From NCBI RefSeq assembly GCF_002911015.1, contig NZ_KZ626887.1, positions 1-61,975 on the forward strand: a DNA stretch of 61,975 bases, read 5' to 3'. Below the pieces are notes generated by a model. It saw only the letters and a program-made list of their open reading frames with translations, was not told the origin of the DNA and searched no databases. This document shows, one piece after another, positions 43,666 to 51,491 of this stretch. The stretch comes from Streptomyces populi (GTDB lineage: Bacteria; Actinomycetota; Actinomycetes; Streptomycetales; Streptomycetaceae). The stretch's first letter is position 1; the number at the start of each line of letters is the position of its first letter. A program made the position numbers and the translations under genes.

Positions 43666-44304
43666 GGCCTGGAAACAATCCGGGTGATCCGGCGATACGG
43701 CCGTTCACTCGCATGCCAGTACGGTGTCCGGGACGCGGAGGGCCCCGCCGCCGCGGGTCCGCCGCCTCGACGGTGTCCACTCGCGCGGGCCGCGCGGGTC
43801 AGGGCCTTGGCCGTGGAGCCCCCGCCGCCGCGAAGGCGGTAGCCCCCTTGGAGCGCCAGGCCGGCCGAGAACACGAGCGGGAGCAGGGCCTGCGGCGCCT
43901 CAGTCGTATACGGGAGCCCGTCACGCCCGAGGGAACTGGATCGCGCTACGTCATGACGACGGACGTGGTCGGGTCGGGCCCCGATGCCGCCCAGGCGTTT
44001 CGGCTTGATGCCTCTGCGACCTCCGACAACTGAGGTTGGGGGCGGCTTGATGGCCGAGTCGAACGGGCGGGGTGCCGTCGATCGGCCAAGGGAGATCCTC
44101 GCGTTGAACCCAGGCATCGAGGTCTGACCTCATCCTTGTCAGGCCGATGGCGGGGTGCTGTCGACAGCGCCGACCAGCTCGGTGCTTGGGGTGAGCGTCC
44201 GCCAAGGCTCGGCGCAGACCGCCGTTGTTCGCGCTCGGTGGTGTCAGTCGCTGATGCCGGCCCACCGCGAAGGCCTTCACCTGCCGCGCTGCGGCTGTGC
44301 GCGG
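43666..44304. other. 639-base stretch without a recognisable gene
   Basis: Reading frames here lack coding bias, family motifs or ribosome sites. Minus-strand fragments such as MRSDLDAWVQREDLPW could be remnants of a decayed mobile gene, but nothing firm is visible. It borders the integration zone. Confidence 0.35.
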
Positions 44305-44691
44305 CTACTCGACGCCGGGCGGTACACGCGTGGCCTGGTGGTAGTACATCCGCCATCCCGCGACGTCGGCCCCCTTGCGCCAGATCGAGCTGTGCCTGGT
44401 CCTTCGGTCGCCGAGCATGGTTTCGAACGTCAGGTGCACGATCCCCGGTGCGAGCCGCACTCCGAAGATCTCCGAAGGTTCGTAGCGGGGAGCGTCGGTC
44501 GAGCTGCCGGGATGATCTGCCAGTTCGGCGAGCATGACGCCGTACGTCAGCTGTCGGCCCGACCCTCCGACCTCGACGAATTCCGGATCAAGAAGCTGCT
44601 CTGCCCGTTCCCGGGAGGCGCGCACTCGCGGGTCCATGAGCTTCAACTCGCCCGCTATGGCCTGGCTGACGTCGTCTGCTGCGCTGTCCAT
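44305..44691 (-). CDS. DUF4440/SnoaL-like (NTF2 fold) protein
   Basis: 128 residues. ATAs typical for DUF4440, the pattern ELKLMDPRVRASRERAEQLL then FVEVGGSGRQLTYGVMLAEL precedes the beta-strands RLAPGIVHLTFETML and the final SSIWRKGADVAGWRMYYHQAT. NTF2-fold proteins act as small hydrolases, isomerases or binding domains. It stands alone between two stretches without genes, next to the tRNA-derived repeat, so it may be a passenger of an accessory region. Function cannot be specified. Confidence 0.7.
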   Translation of the reverse strand: MDSAADDVSQAIAGELKLMDPRVRASRERAEQLLDPEFVEVGGSGRQLTYGVMLAELADHPGSSTDAPRYEPSEIFGVRLAPGIVHLTFETMLGDRRTRHSSIWRKGADVAGWRMYYHQATRVPPGVE

Positions 44692-45028
44692 GAACGTATC
44701 CTCACCCGGCCCACCAGCCCCGCTGCAACCAATTTCGCTGCTGCGCAAACCCCTCTTGCTCAACCCACCACAGTCCCCGGCTCCCGTCCCGTTTGTCCAC
44801 GTGCGGGCGCGCGTCGACGCAGCGCGGGCGGGAGCGGGCCGAAGGCAGGAGCGGCGCCCGCAGCGGAGCCGGGAGCGCGCCCGGCGGAGCGGAGCGCAGC
44901 CGGGGCTTGAATCCACGTATCGCCATCGCGATGCGGTACACCTCGGACGAGGTCATGCTCCTCGCCGTCCACCCCGGTGGGGGCCTGCCGCCGGAGATCA
45001 AGGCCCGGACACGAGGCCAGTCGGGCTC

Positions 45029-45049
45029 GTGGCACGGGTGTGGCACGGG
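45029..45049. repeat. 11-bp-phased GTGGCACGGG repeats near attachment site
   Basis: Two exact 10-mers start at 45029 and 45040. The GTGGCAC core and near-helical spacing resemble arm-type integrase sites. A similar pair (CTGGCACGA) is at 50720-50739 near the tRNA-Gly fragment. Confidence 0.45.
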
Positions 45050-45062
45050 CGAGATCACGGCA

Positions 45063-45103
45063 AAGGGCCAGTTCGAGAGGATCAAGCCTCTGAACCGGCC
45101 CTT
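45063..45103. terminator. terminator next to displaced tRNA-Arg 3' end
   Basis: AAGGGCC ... GGCCCTT outer stem with GTTC/GAAC and AGG/CCT inner pairs. It follows the 3' side of the tRNA copy and is probably the original terminator of the tRNA-Arg gene, displaced by insertion. Confidence 0.6.
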
Positions 45104-45108
45104 CATAC

Positions 45109-45152
45109 TGTGCCCCCGGCAGGATTCGAACCTGCGACACCCGCTTTAGGAG
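45109..45152 (-). repeat. tRNA-Arg(CCU) 3' fragment, attachment-site copy
   Basis: Forty-four bases identical to 52233-52276, the 3' part of the intact tRNA-Arg gene (T-arm through anticodon loop). Duplication of a tRNA 3' end is the hallmark of integration by a tyrosine-integrase element; this is the distal end (attR/attL). Confidence 0.85.
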
Positions 45153-45414
45153 TTCGATCACTCATCCGTGCGGCTGGCTCGGACTCGTGCTCGCCGGGAG
45201 GCCCGTGGTCCAGCTTCAGTCGCCGTGATCCGTTGTCGTCCTGCCCGTCGTCCTCCCGGAAGCACACCGGACGGATCTCGAAGCTGCTGTGCTAGCCGAG
45301 CGTCAGGAAGCCACAGCAGGGACAGGAGTGCGGACCGTCCTCGGCCTTCCCCTGGATGTTGAGGAACGGAGTGTTCATCACGGCATCCTGCCCGGCATCG
45401 CCGTCGGCCTTCCG

Positions 45415-46614
45415 TCACCCACGCCATTCGAACAGGACGAGCGTCGCGTCGTCCGAGGTGGTTTCGCGGCGTGCCCGCATGAGGGTGTGGGACAGGTCCC
45501 GGGCCACCGTGCGGATTCCGTGGTCAGCCTGCTCCAGCTGGTTCACCCAGCCGATCAGCTGCTCCTCGCCGAACTGTTCCTGCCCGCTTTCATGCTCTTC
45601 GATCAGGCCGTCGGTGAAGCAGAGGACGCGGTCGCCCGGCTCCAGCGCCACCGTACTGACCTGTGGCTGGTCCCCTCCGAAGCCGACGGGGAGGGTCGTT
45701 GGGCTGTCCAGACGGCGCACGACGCGGTGCGCGCGGATCAGCATCGGAGCGGGATGCCCCGCGTTGACCCACTGGAGGCGCCCTGTGTCCGTGTCCAGGC
45801 GCATCATCTGGGCGGTCACGAAGTGGTCCGGGTCGAACTGCTCGGCGACGGCCCGGTCCATGAAGAGGTAGATCTCGGACAGTTCGATGCTGATCCGGCG
45901 GGCGTGGCGGTACGCGCCGATGGCCACCGTGGCCATCGTGGCCGCGTCCAGGCCGTGCCCCATGGCATCGACCATGGCGAGGTGCAGGGTCTCGCCGTTC
46001 AGGGCGTAGTCGAAGCTGTCCCCCGCCACGGCGTAGGCGGGCTCCAGGACTCCGGCGACCGCGACGTGCGGCATCACCATCGACAGCGGGGGCAGCAGGG
46101 ACCACTGGATCTCCGCGGCGACGCTCATCGGTTCTCTGCGGCGGGTCCGGAAGAAGAGGTCGGTGTAGCCGTTCTTGGTCTGCAGCAGCTCGGCCGCCAG
46201 GCCCGCGATCCTGCGCAGGAGGCGGCGGGTGTCGTCGTCGATCTCGTCCAGGGTGACCGAGAGGACCCCCATCTGGTCGCCGCCGTCCAGCAGGGGCAGG
46301 TGGACCCGTATGCCGTCGGGCGCTTGGACTTCGACGGTGCGTGACTCCAGGAAACACCGGCCGGCTTCGGATCGGTCGATGGGCTGCGGATCACCGGCGG
46401 CCCCTCCGGCACCGGGCAGGGGGACCAGCTGCCGCTGTCCGTAGTCCTGGAGCAGGAACTGCGGTACGCGGCCACCCATCCGGGCCACTGTCTCGGTGAC
46501 GAGCGGGCCGACCAGATGGGGTGGCAGTTCGTGCGCCCGGTCCAGGAGCAGCCCGAGCAGCGCCTCCCCGAAGCTCTCCGAGCGGTCCGGGTCCCCGCGC
46601 CCTCCGACGGTCAT
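45415..46614 (-). CDS. PP2C-family (SpoIIE/RsbU-type) serine phosphatase
   Basis: 399 residues from an ATG at 46614 with GGAGG 8 bases upstream. The N-terminal part (about 15-175) looks like a degenerate GAF-type sensor (VHLPLLDGGDQMGVLSVTLD). The C-terminal PP2C_SIG domain carries AAEIQWSLLPP, AGDSFDYAL, VDAMGHGLDAA, NAGHPAPMLIR, GDRVLCFTDGLIE and DDATLVLF; the metal-binding aspartates are present. Such phosphatases dephosphorylate anti-anti-sigma factors. No anti-sigma or STAS gene is adjacent. It is divergent from the GNAT-AAA fusion. Confidence 0.88.
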   Translation of the reverse strand: MTVGGRGDPDRSESFGEALLGLLLDRAHELPPHLVGPLVTETVARMGGRVPQFLLQDYGQRQLVPLPGAGGAAGDPQPIDRSEAGRCFLESRTVEVQAPDGIRVHLPLLDGGDQMGVLSVTLDEIDDDTRRLLRRIAGLAAELLQTKNGYTDLFFRTRRREPMSVAAEIQWSLLPPLSMVMPHVAVAGVLEPAYAVAGDSFDYALNGETLHLAMVDAMGHGLDAATMATVAIGAYRHARRISIELSEIYLFMDRAVAEQFDPDHFVTAQMMRLDTDTGRLQWVNAGHPAPMLIRAHRVVRRLDSPTTLPVGFGGDQPQVSTVALEPGDRVLCFTDGLIEEHESGQEQFGEEQLIGWVNQLEQADHGIRTVARDLSHTLMRARRETTSDDATLVLFEWRG

Positions 46615-46774
46615 CCTGTTGCCTCCAACCGGGCGGCGGGTCGGCGTCCGGGCTGTACGGGCGACGTGGCCTCCAGGATGCTCCCCGGCGACCGGGCACG
46701 CCACACGGCTCCCGTGCGCGCCCCGGCTCACATCGGCCGATGATGGGAGTACGGCCGAGCACACGGAGCTGACC

Positions 46775-48043
46775 ATGACGGGTTGGCGTGTCAGGGACTA
46801 CACCCCGGACGATCTCGAAGCGGTGATCCGGGTCGACGCGGAGAGCGGCACGACGGAAGAGTCACCGCTCTTTCCGCTCTCGGACGCTGTGGCGGCCCTC
46901 CAGGCCCTCCACCCGGCGGTGGTGGCCACGGCTGAGGAGGTGGTGGTCGGCGCTGCCGTGAGCAGGGTGGAGGGTGAGCGGGCGTGGATCCTGCGCATCT
47001 GCATGGCACCCGCCTGGCGGCACCAGGGGCTGGGCAGCGACCTGATCACGGCTCTGGAGCACCGGCTGTTCGCCGGCGGCGTCCGAACGGCGCACGCGGT
47101 CCTGCCCGACGACGAGACCGGTGCCACCGCCCTGCACAACTGCGGCTTCGGCGCCCGTCCGGGCCTGGTCTTCTTCGAGAAGCGCGGGCGGGTGACCCCG
47201 CAGGCGGTCAGCATGCTCGCGTCGCTGGGAGCGGAGCTGCCGCCCGGAGGGCTGTGGCAGAGGGTCGCGGGCATGCAGCGGGAGAAGGAGATCATCGAGC
47301 GGCGCCTGGTTTTGCCGCTGGCCCATCCCGAAATGGCCGCCCAGCACGGAGTGGAGCTGCCGCGGGCGGTGATGTTGTTCGGGCCGCCCGGGACGGGGAA
47401 GAGCACGTTCGCGCACGCGATCGCCAGCCGTCTGGGATGGCCGTTCCTCGAACTGTTCCCCGCCCGGCTGGCCGCCGAGTACGGGCTGGCGAGCGGGCTG
47501 AACCGGCGCTTCGACGAGATCGCCCGCCTCGACCACGTCTTGGTCTTCATCGACGAGGTCGAGGAGATCGCGGGGACCCGGAGCGGCGCGGACACGACCG
47601 CGGTCGGCGTCGTCAACGAACTGCTCAAGGCGATCGTCCGGTTCCGCAGCCAGGACGGGCGGCTGCTCGTCTGCGCCACGAACGACGTGACCACCCTCGA
47701 CCCCGCGTTCCTGCGGCACGGCCGTTTCGACTACGTGCTGCCGATCGGCCCGCCCGACGACCGCGCGAGGACGGCGCTGTGGGAGAGCTACCTGACCCGA
47801 GCGGGCGCGGAGGCCGACAGCACGGCGCTGGCGTCCGCCAGCGAGGGTTTCACCCCTGCCGACATCGCCCATGTGGCGCGCACCGTCTCCCAAGTCCAGT
47901 TCGAGCGCACCTTCGACACCGGAACCCGGGCCCGCCCCACCACCGAGGACTACCTGGGCACCATCGGCGAGACCAGACCCACGGTCAGCGCGGCCATGGC
48001 CCGGGAGTTCGCCCACCAGACCGAGGAGTTCGCCCGCATCTAG
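46775..48043 (+). CDS. GNAT acetyltransferase fused to AAA+ ATPase
   Basis: 422 residues from an ATG at 46775. Residues about 1-140 are a GNAT domain with the acetyl-CoA loop WRHQGLGSDL (Arg82-Gly85-Gly87) and LPDDETGATALHNCGFG. Residues about 170-420 are a classical AAA+ module: Walker A GPPGTGKS (203-210), Walker B VFIDEVEE (Asp260-Glu261), sensor ATND (Asn303) and a possible arginine finger in LRHGRFDYV (Arg314/Arg317). It looks FtsH/katanin-like in the ATPase core, with no protease or membrane domain. The ATPase may remodel proteins that the GNAT domain recognises or acetylates. Divergent from the PP2C gene inside the tRNA-Arg island. Role not established. Confidence 0.85.
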   Translation: MTGWRVRDYTPDDLEAVIRVDAESGTTEESPLFPLSDAVAALQALHPAVVATAEEVVVGAAVSRVEGERAWILRICMAPAWRHQGLGSDLITALEHRLFAGGVRTAHAVLPDDETGATALHNCGFGARPGLVFFEKRGRVTPQAVSMLASLGAELPPGGLWQRVAGMQREKEIIERRLVLPLAHPEMAAQHGVELPRAVMLFGPPGTGKSTFAHAIASRLGWPFLELFPARLAAEYGLASGLNRRFDEIARLDHVLVFIDEVEEIAGTRSGADTTAVGVVNELLKAIVRFRSQDGRLLVCATNDVTTLDPAFLRHGRFDYVLPIGPPDDRARTALWESYLTRAGAEADSTALASASEGFTPADIAHVARTVSQVQFERTFDTGTRARPTTEDYLGTIGETRPTVSAAMAREFAHQTEEFARI

Positions 48044-48057
48044 GGGTGTCTTTCGGA

Positions 48058-48342
48058 TCAGGCCGGGCCCGTGGCCGTCCCTTCCTCCTCGGCCTCCATG
48101 CGCCGGATTCCCTCATGGGTGAGGGTGACCATGGCGGGAGTGTTGCCGGGTTCCCAGTCGACGGTGATCAGCCCTTCGCCCGCCAGGTAGGTGCAGGCGG
48201 CGGCCAGGTCCTGTTCCGGTATGTGGAGGTCTCGCCGCAGCTGTGCTCCGGTGATGCCGAGGAGGCGGTTGCCTTCGACGGCTTCGTACAGGACCCGGAG
48301 CACCTGATCGCGGTAGGTCTTGCGTTCGCGCAGTGTGGCCAT
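48058..48342 (-). CDS. hypothetical winged-helix-like protein
   Basis: 94 residues: YRDQVLRVLYEAVEG, LGITGAQLRRDLHIPEQDLAAACTYL, then GLITVDWEPG and TLTHEGIRRMEAEEE. The helix-helix-recognition helix-wing pattern suggests a MarR- or PadR-like winged helix without a ligand domain. The ATG at 48342 has AAGGA upstream. Last gene of a four-gene minus-strand series headed by DUF5994; it converges with the GNAT-AAA gene. Confidence 0.65.
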   Translation of the reverse strand: MATLRERKTYRDQVLRVLYEAVEGNRLLGITGAQLRRDLHIPEQDLAAACTYLAGEGLITVDWEPGNTPAMVTLTHEGIRRMEAEEEGTATGPA

Positions 48343-48392
48343 GACCGCGTCCTTTCATGTGCGGGAGTGGGCTCCGGGGCCCGTTGGGCCTC

Positions 48393-48659
48393 TCAGATCT
48401 CGTCGGAGTGGGTGCCTGCGCCGACAGGGGGCCGGCTGGTGGCCAGCCAGGAGCGGGCGGGACCGGCTGGTGTTGCCGTGTCCACGGTGAGGTGGAGGCG
48501 GGTGCCGCCGTCGAGGCCGGGATAGCTGCGCTGTTCCGTGCCCGCGAAACAGTGGCGAAGCGCCTCTGCGACTGCTCGGGCGGCTTCGGGCGTGTGCGCG
48601 ATGATCCGTACCTCGGCGTGCCCGAGTGACGGCAGTGTCTGGGTCTCGATGTACTTCAC
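48393..48659 (-). CDS. small hypothetical protein
   Basis: About 88 residues from a GTG at 48659: KYIETQTLPSLGHAEVRIIA, then EAARAVAEALRHCFAGTEQR and GGTRLHLTVDTAT. A beta-alpha-beta pattern without a recognised family. It lies 50 bases upstream of the winged-helix gene and is probably cotranscribed with it. Start moderately supported (AAGGGA about 9 bases upstream). Confidence 0.55.
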   Translation of the reverse strand: MKYIETQTLPSLGHAEVRIIAHTPEAARAVAEALRHCFAGTEQRSYPGLDGGTRLHLTVDTATPAGPARSWLATSRPPVGAGTHSDEI

Positions 48660-48754
48660 GTGAGCGTGGGTCCCTTCGGGGTGGGCGCGAGGCCGACAGG
48701 CCGGGGCGCCGCGGCGCCCCGGCTGCTGCCCCCGGTCGGAGGAAGGTCTGTTCC

Positions 48755-48943
48755 TCACCGGTCGGCATCCGTGTGGTGGGCTCGACGACCGGTGTCGTCC
48801 GGTAGGCCGGGGGGCCTCGGCAGGGGGTCGCTGAAACGGTAGGCCGTGATCCGAGCGTCGTGCTGAGCGTTGAGCAGGTGGATCCAGCGCATTCCGACGC
48901 CGATCATGAGGATGATCACCGCGATAAGGACGAGGGTCTCCAC
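48755..48943 (-). CDS. small single-pass membrane protein
   Basis: 62 residues from a GTG at 48943 with GGAGG 8 bases upstream. One membrane helix (ETLVLIAVIILMIGVGMRWI) and a basic/proline-rich cytoplasmic tail. It begins 5 bases after the DUF5994 stop, and its ribosome site lies within the DUF5994 end, indicating coupling. Function unknown; possibly a membrane partner of the DUF5994 protein. Confidence 0.55.
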   Translation of the reverse strand: METLVLIAVIILMIGVGMRWIHLLNAQHDARITAYRFSDPLPRPPGLPDDTGRRAHHTDADR

Positions 48944-48948
48944 GGAAC

Positions 48949-49524
48949 TCACCTCCAACCGTTTCCGGGCCGAGGGAAGGCACTGCGTCCCAGCGGCTCC
49001 CCGAAGGGGGACATGCAGGCTCCGCCCTCGTCCTCCCAGGTGGCTTCCCGGCGTCGCGCGTCGCGGATGCCGCGCCCGATGACGGTTTCGTCGGCCATCA
49101 GGACTTCAGCGGTGAGGACGCTGCCGGGGATCGCCGCAGCGGCCATCAGGCGGGCCGCGGCTGCGGGTGCGGTCTCGGGCGGGATGACGAGGAGGTCCCA
49201 GCGGCCGACGGTGCAGGAGAGCAAGATCAGCTTGTCGGGGTCTTGCTCGGTGAACCAGCTCACGTGCAGCGTGCGTCCGTCCAGGGCGACCGTGCGCGGT
49301 ACGACGGGCCAGCGGGTGGGATTCACGGTGACGTGGGTGACGCGGCCCCAGGGTTCTTCCAGGGCGGCGGCGAGCGGTGGGAGCTCGGCCTCGAGGTCGC
49401 GGGAGTGGGGCCACCAGGCCCCGTCCAGCTGGCCGGCGAGCGTGGTCTTCGGGGTGAGGGACAGGCGAGCCGGGGCTTCTGCGGCGAGGTCGCGGGGCGC
49501 GGTCCGGTCGAGGGTGGTGGTCAT
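48949..49524 (-). CDS. DUF5994 family protein
   Basis: 191 residues. Family signature: LDGAWWPHSRDLEAELPPLA, then HVTVNPTRWPVVPR, LHVSWFTEQDPDKLILLSC and WDLLVIPPETAP. DUF5994 proteins are small cytoplasmic streptomycete proteins of unknown function, often in multiple copies and in stress-related neighbourhoods. First gene of a four-gene minus-strand series. A strong hairpin with a T-run pointing the opposite way lies about 20 bases upstream of the ATG. Confidence 0.85.
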   Translation of the reverse strand: MTTTLDRTAPRDLAAEAPARLSLTPKTTLAGQLDGAWWPHSRDLEAELPPLAAALEEPWGRVTHVTVNPTRWPVVPRTVALDGRTLHVSWFTEQDPDKLILLSCTVGRWDLLVIPPETAPAAAARLMAAAAIPGSVLTAEVLMADETVIGRGIRDARRREATWEDEGGACMSPFGEPLGRSAFPRPGNGWR

Positions 49525-49540
49525 GGATGTGGACCTGCCC

Positions 49541-49569
49541 CCGGGCTGCCCGTCGGCAGCCCGGTTTTT
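49541..49569 (+). terminator. strong intrinsic terminator facing away from the DUF5994 gene
   Basis: Perfect 10-bp stem CCGGGCTGCC / GGCAGCCCGG, 4-base loop, then TTTTT. On the plus strand it is textbook, yet no plus-strand gene precedes it: the DUF5994 gene lies there in the opposite direction. Confidence 0.7.
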
Positions 49570-49804
49570 AGGCGATCGCCGGAAATGACACCCGCGTGAA
49601 AGCCGGTGTGCGAAGTACTCCCGGTGCTTTCACTGTACGCCTGTTCGGCTTGGTTCGGCTCTTCTGACCAGGTATTTTCCGGCGGGCGGTGGTGTGGTCG
49701 GCGGGAGTACCGCGAAAGGACCACCGGTCCGCGGACGTCGTCCGAACGGCATCGGCGCCGACCTGCGACGCAGTGCGGCCGCAGCCCTTGGAGGGTGAAC
49801 CCGC

Positions 49805-50293
49805 ATGGCGGACTCCGGGCCCCGCACGACCCCACTGCTCCTGCCGGATGCGATCCATCATGCGATCCGGCCCGGCGCGACCGTGGTGCGGCTGAAGACC
49901 ACGCGGTCCCGGGGACGGCGCCGCCGATGCGGAAGGCCGACCCCGAGTCCACAGCGGCCGAGCCGAGAGCACGGCGCCGTCGTGGCGGGCCGCCCGGTCT
50001 CGTCCGACCCCGGGCGGGATGCGACAGAGCAGCCCGGCTGGAGGTGCTGCTCACCGGCCGGGCTCCGGGCGTTCCGTGCCCTGGTCAGAGCCCCTCGTCG
50101 TGCAGGTCCTCTTCGCGCAGGAGCTCGTCCTCACCACGGCTCTCGGGCTCCTTCTGCCCGGGCTTCCGCCCCTGTTCCCGCGCCTGCCTTCCCGGCCGGG
50201 GCTGCGCGGGTTCCCCGGAGCGATGGTGTTCCTGCGCCTCGCGGCCCCGGCCCGTGCCCGGCTCCTGACGCTTGTCCTGCGTACCGTCCATGA
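49805..50293 (+). CDS. uncertain open frame, possibly a broken gene
   Basis: An ATG at 49805 has an excellent GGAGGG 8 bases upstream. The first 35 residues (DSGPRTTPLLLPDAIHHAIR, then GATVVRLKTTR) read like a real protein N-terminus. From about residue 40 the frame becomes Arg/Pro/Ser-rich and loses codon bias, suggesting a frameshift near 49910. It also overlaps the convergent small charged protein. No family recognised; a pseudogene is more likely than an intact 162-residue protein. Confidence 0.25.
   Translation: MADSGPRTTPLLLPDAIHHAIRPGATVVRLKTTRSRGRRRRCGRPTPSPQRPSREHGAVVAGRPVSSDPGRDATEQPGWRCCSPAGLRAFRALVRAPRRAGPLRAGARPHHGSRAPSARASAPVPAPAFPAGAARVPRSDGVPAPRGPGPCPAPDACPAYRP
50085..50291 (-). 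CDS. small highly charged disordered protein
   Basis: 68 residues, nearly half of them Arg, Lys, Glu, Asp or Gln (DGTQDKRQEPGTGRGREAQE; then ESRGEDELLREEDLHDEGL). No hydrophobic core, so probably disordered. The ATG at 50291 has AAGAGGAG 7 bases upstream, a good reason to believe it is translated. Function unknown. Confidence 0.5.
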   Translation of the reverse strand: MDGTQDKRQEPGTGRGREAQEHHRSGEPAQPRPGRQAREQGRKPGQKEPESRGEDELLREEDLHDEGL

Positions 50294-50534
50294 CGGCGCT
50301 CCTCTTGACGCGTGGCGGTAAGGATTCCTCTCCGATCACGCTGCCACGCACAGCCGAGGTCCGCATGACGGCGACTGCGAAGTGAGGCGCACGGATGACG
50401 TCCCGCCCGTCGCCTTCGCACAAGGAGGCGACCGAAGGCGGCCACTCGGAATTTTGAGTAGCGCCGAGGAACCAACTCGAAGCAAAACGAGAGCACTTGT
50501 GGCACACGAGCCCTGAGGGGTATGGGTAACGAAC

Positions 50535-50563
50535 AAGCCCCAGGTCGTTGATCCAGGGCTTTG
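50535..50563. terminator. hairpin adjacent to tRNA-Gly fragment
   Basis: AAGCCC ... GGGCTT stem with inner AGG/CC pairing, directly on the 3' side of the tRNA-Gly fragment, so it is probably the old tRNA terminator. Confidence 0.5.
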
Positions 50564-50566
50564 TCA

Positions 50567-50618
50567 TGGAGCGGATGACGGGAATCGAACTCGCACTCTC
50601 AGCCTGGGAAGCTGAGAA
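50567..50618 (-). repeat. tRNA-Gly(CCC) 3' fragment, probable second attachment site
   Basis: Reading the minus strand, this is the 3' half of a tRNA: anticodon stem-loop (TCAGC TTCCCAG GCTGA, anticodon CCC), a T-arm with GTTCGATTC, and an acceptor strand followed by encoded CCA. The D-arm and 5' acceptor strand are missing. Probable displaced end left by a second integrated element. Confidence 0.75.
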
Positions 50619-50719
50619 CATCTAGGGCTTGCTCAGAGGCTGACCTGCGGCTGAGCGGTGTCGGCGCCTGGTGCGAGGTCGGCTGGCTTCCTGGTGTTGC
50701 CCGCGGTTTCCCGCACGAC

Positions 50720-50739
50720 CTGGCACGAGTCTGGCACGA
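50720..50739. repeat. 11-bp-phased CTGGCACGA repeats
   Basis: Two copies at 50720 and 50731, about 100 bases from the tRNA-Gly fragment on its truncated side. Same core (GGCACG) and same phase as the pair at 45029. Possible integrase arm sites. Confidence 0.4.
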
Positions 50740-50870
50740 CCGCTTCGTCCGGGAGCTACGCGGTCGGGTGCCACCAGAAGCTGAAGTCACCTGGGAATGC
50801 CGGGTATTCGCGCTATTGGAATCCCCTACGCTGCCGATGATCATGTGCGGGTACGTCTGAGGAGGCTTTC

Positions 50871-51491
50871 ATGGGCGATACGGAAACGGGCGGGGGGAGC
50901 GTCGTTTCGGACGAGATGAACGAGACTTCGGATCCGGAGGGTGTGGGTGACGCGGATCGGGAGGACTCCACAGGACGACGGAGACCGCCGAGCGCGGCGG
51001 TCGTGGTCGTCGGCCTCGCCTTCCTCGGTGTGGTGGCAGGAAGCCTGTTCTGGCTGTTCCAGGACGAGTTGTCCCACCCGTTCGGGGACGCCCGGGCCTG
51101 TGAGGGCAGCGACTCCGCGCTGACGGGGAAGATCCCGCTCGGAGGCGTGCCGATCCCCGCCGATGCCACCGACGTCCACTACATCACGCGGGATGGCTTC
51201 GCTGAGGTCTCCTTCCTGAGCGACCGGATGCCGGACTATCTGCACCGCGCAGGACTCGTCCCGGAGGGAGAGCCTCTGTTCGACGAGAACTACGGCAGCG
51301 CGTACGCGTGGGGTGAGGACGGTGACGAGATGCCCGACGGACTGTGCGGGCCGGCTCTCAAGGGACCTGTCTGGAGCTATCACGGCAGGGGTCCCGGCAC
51401 AGGTGTCAGCATCCTGATCGAACGCACCCCCGCCGGAACCACCCTCCGCGCCCCGGCCCGTGTCATCGCCTCCTTCGACTTCGGCGAGTGA
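50871..51491 (+). CDS. single-pass membrane protein, unrecognised
   Basis: 206 residues: acidic cytoplasmic N-terminus of about 40 residues, one membrane helix (AAVVVVGLAFLGVVAGSLFWLF), and an external domain with two cysteines (RACEGS and DGLCGPAL) in a mostly beta pattern. The ATG has GAGGAGG upstream. The stop is followed in the same frame by remnants of an integrase, so the gene lies on a recombination junction. Function unknown. Confidence 0.7.
   Translation: MGDTETGGGSVVSDEMNETSDPEGVGDADREDSTGRRRPPSAAVVVVGLAFLGVVAGSLFWLFQDELSHPFGDARACEGSDSALTGKIPLGGVPIPADATDVHYITRDGFAEVSFLSDRMPDYLHRAGLVPEGEPLFDENYGSAYAWGEDGDEMPDGLCGPALKGPVWSYHGRGPGTGVSILIERTPAGTTLRAPARVIASFDFGE

Larger units (their letters stand above)
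44692..45108. other. intergenic region preceding the attachment-site repeat
   Basis: 417 bases without a convincing gene. It contains two GTGGCACGGG repeats with 11-bp spacing (45029-45049) and a terminator hairpin (45063-45103), followed at once by the tRNA-Arg 3' copy. Confidence 0.5.

Noticed and set aside
43662..44356. Possible transposase remnants between the small secreted protein and the DUF4440 gene
   Set aside because: No DDE motif, inverted terminal repeats or family signature could be seen; left as unassigned.
50085..50621. 178-residue minus-strand protein covering the tRNA-Gly fragment
   Set aside because: Its N-terminal part reads through the tRNA fragment and a hairpin; only the 68-residue end from 50291 has a ribosome site.
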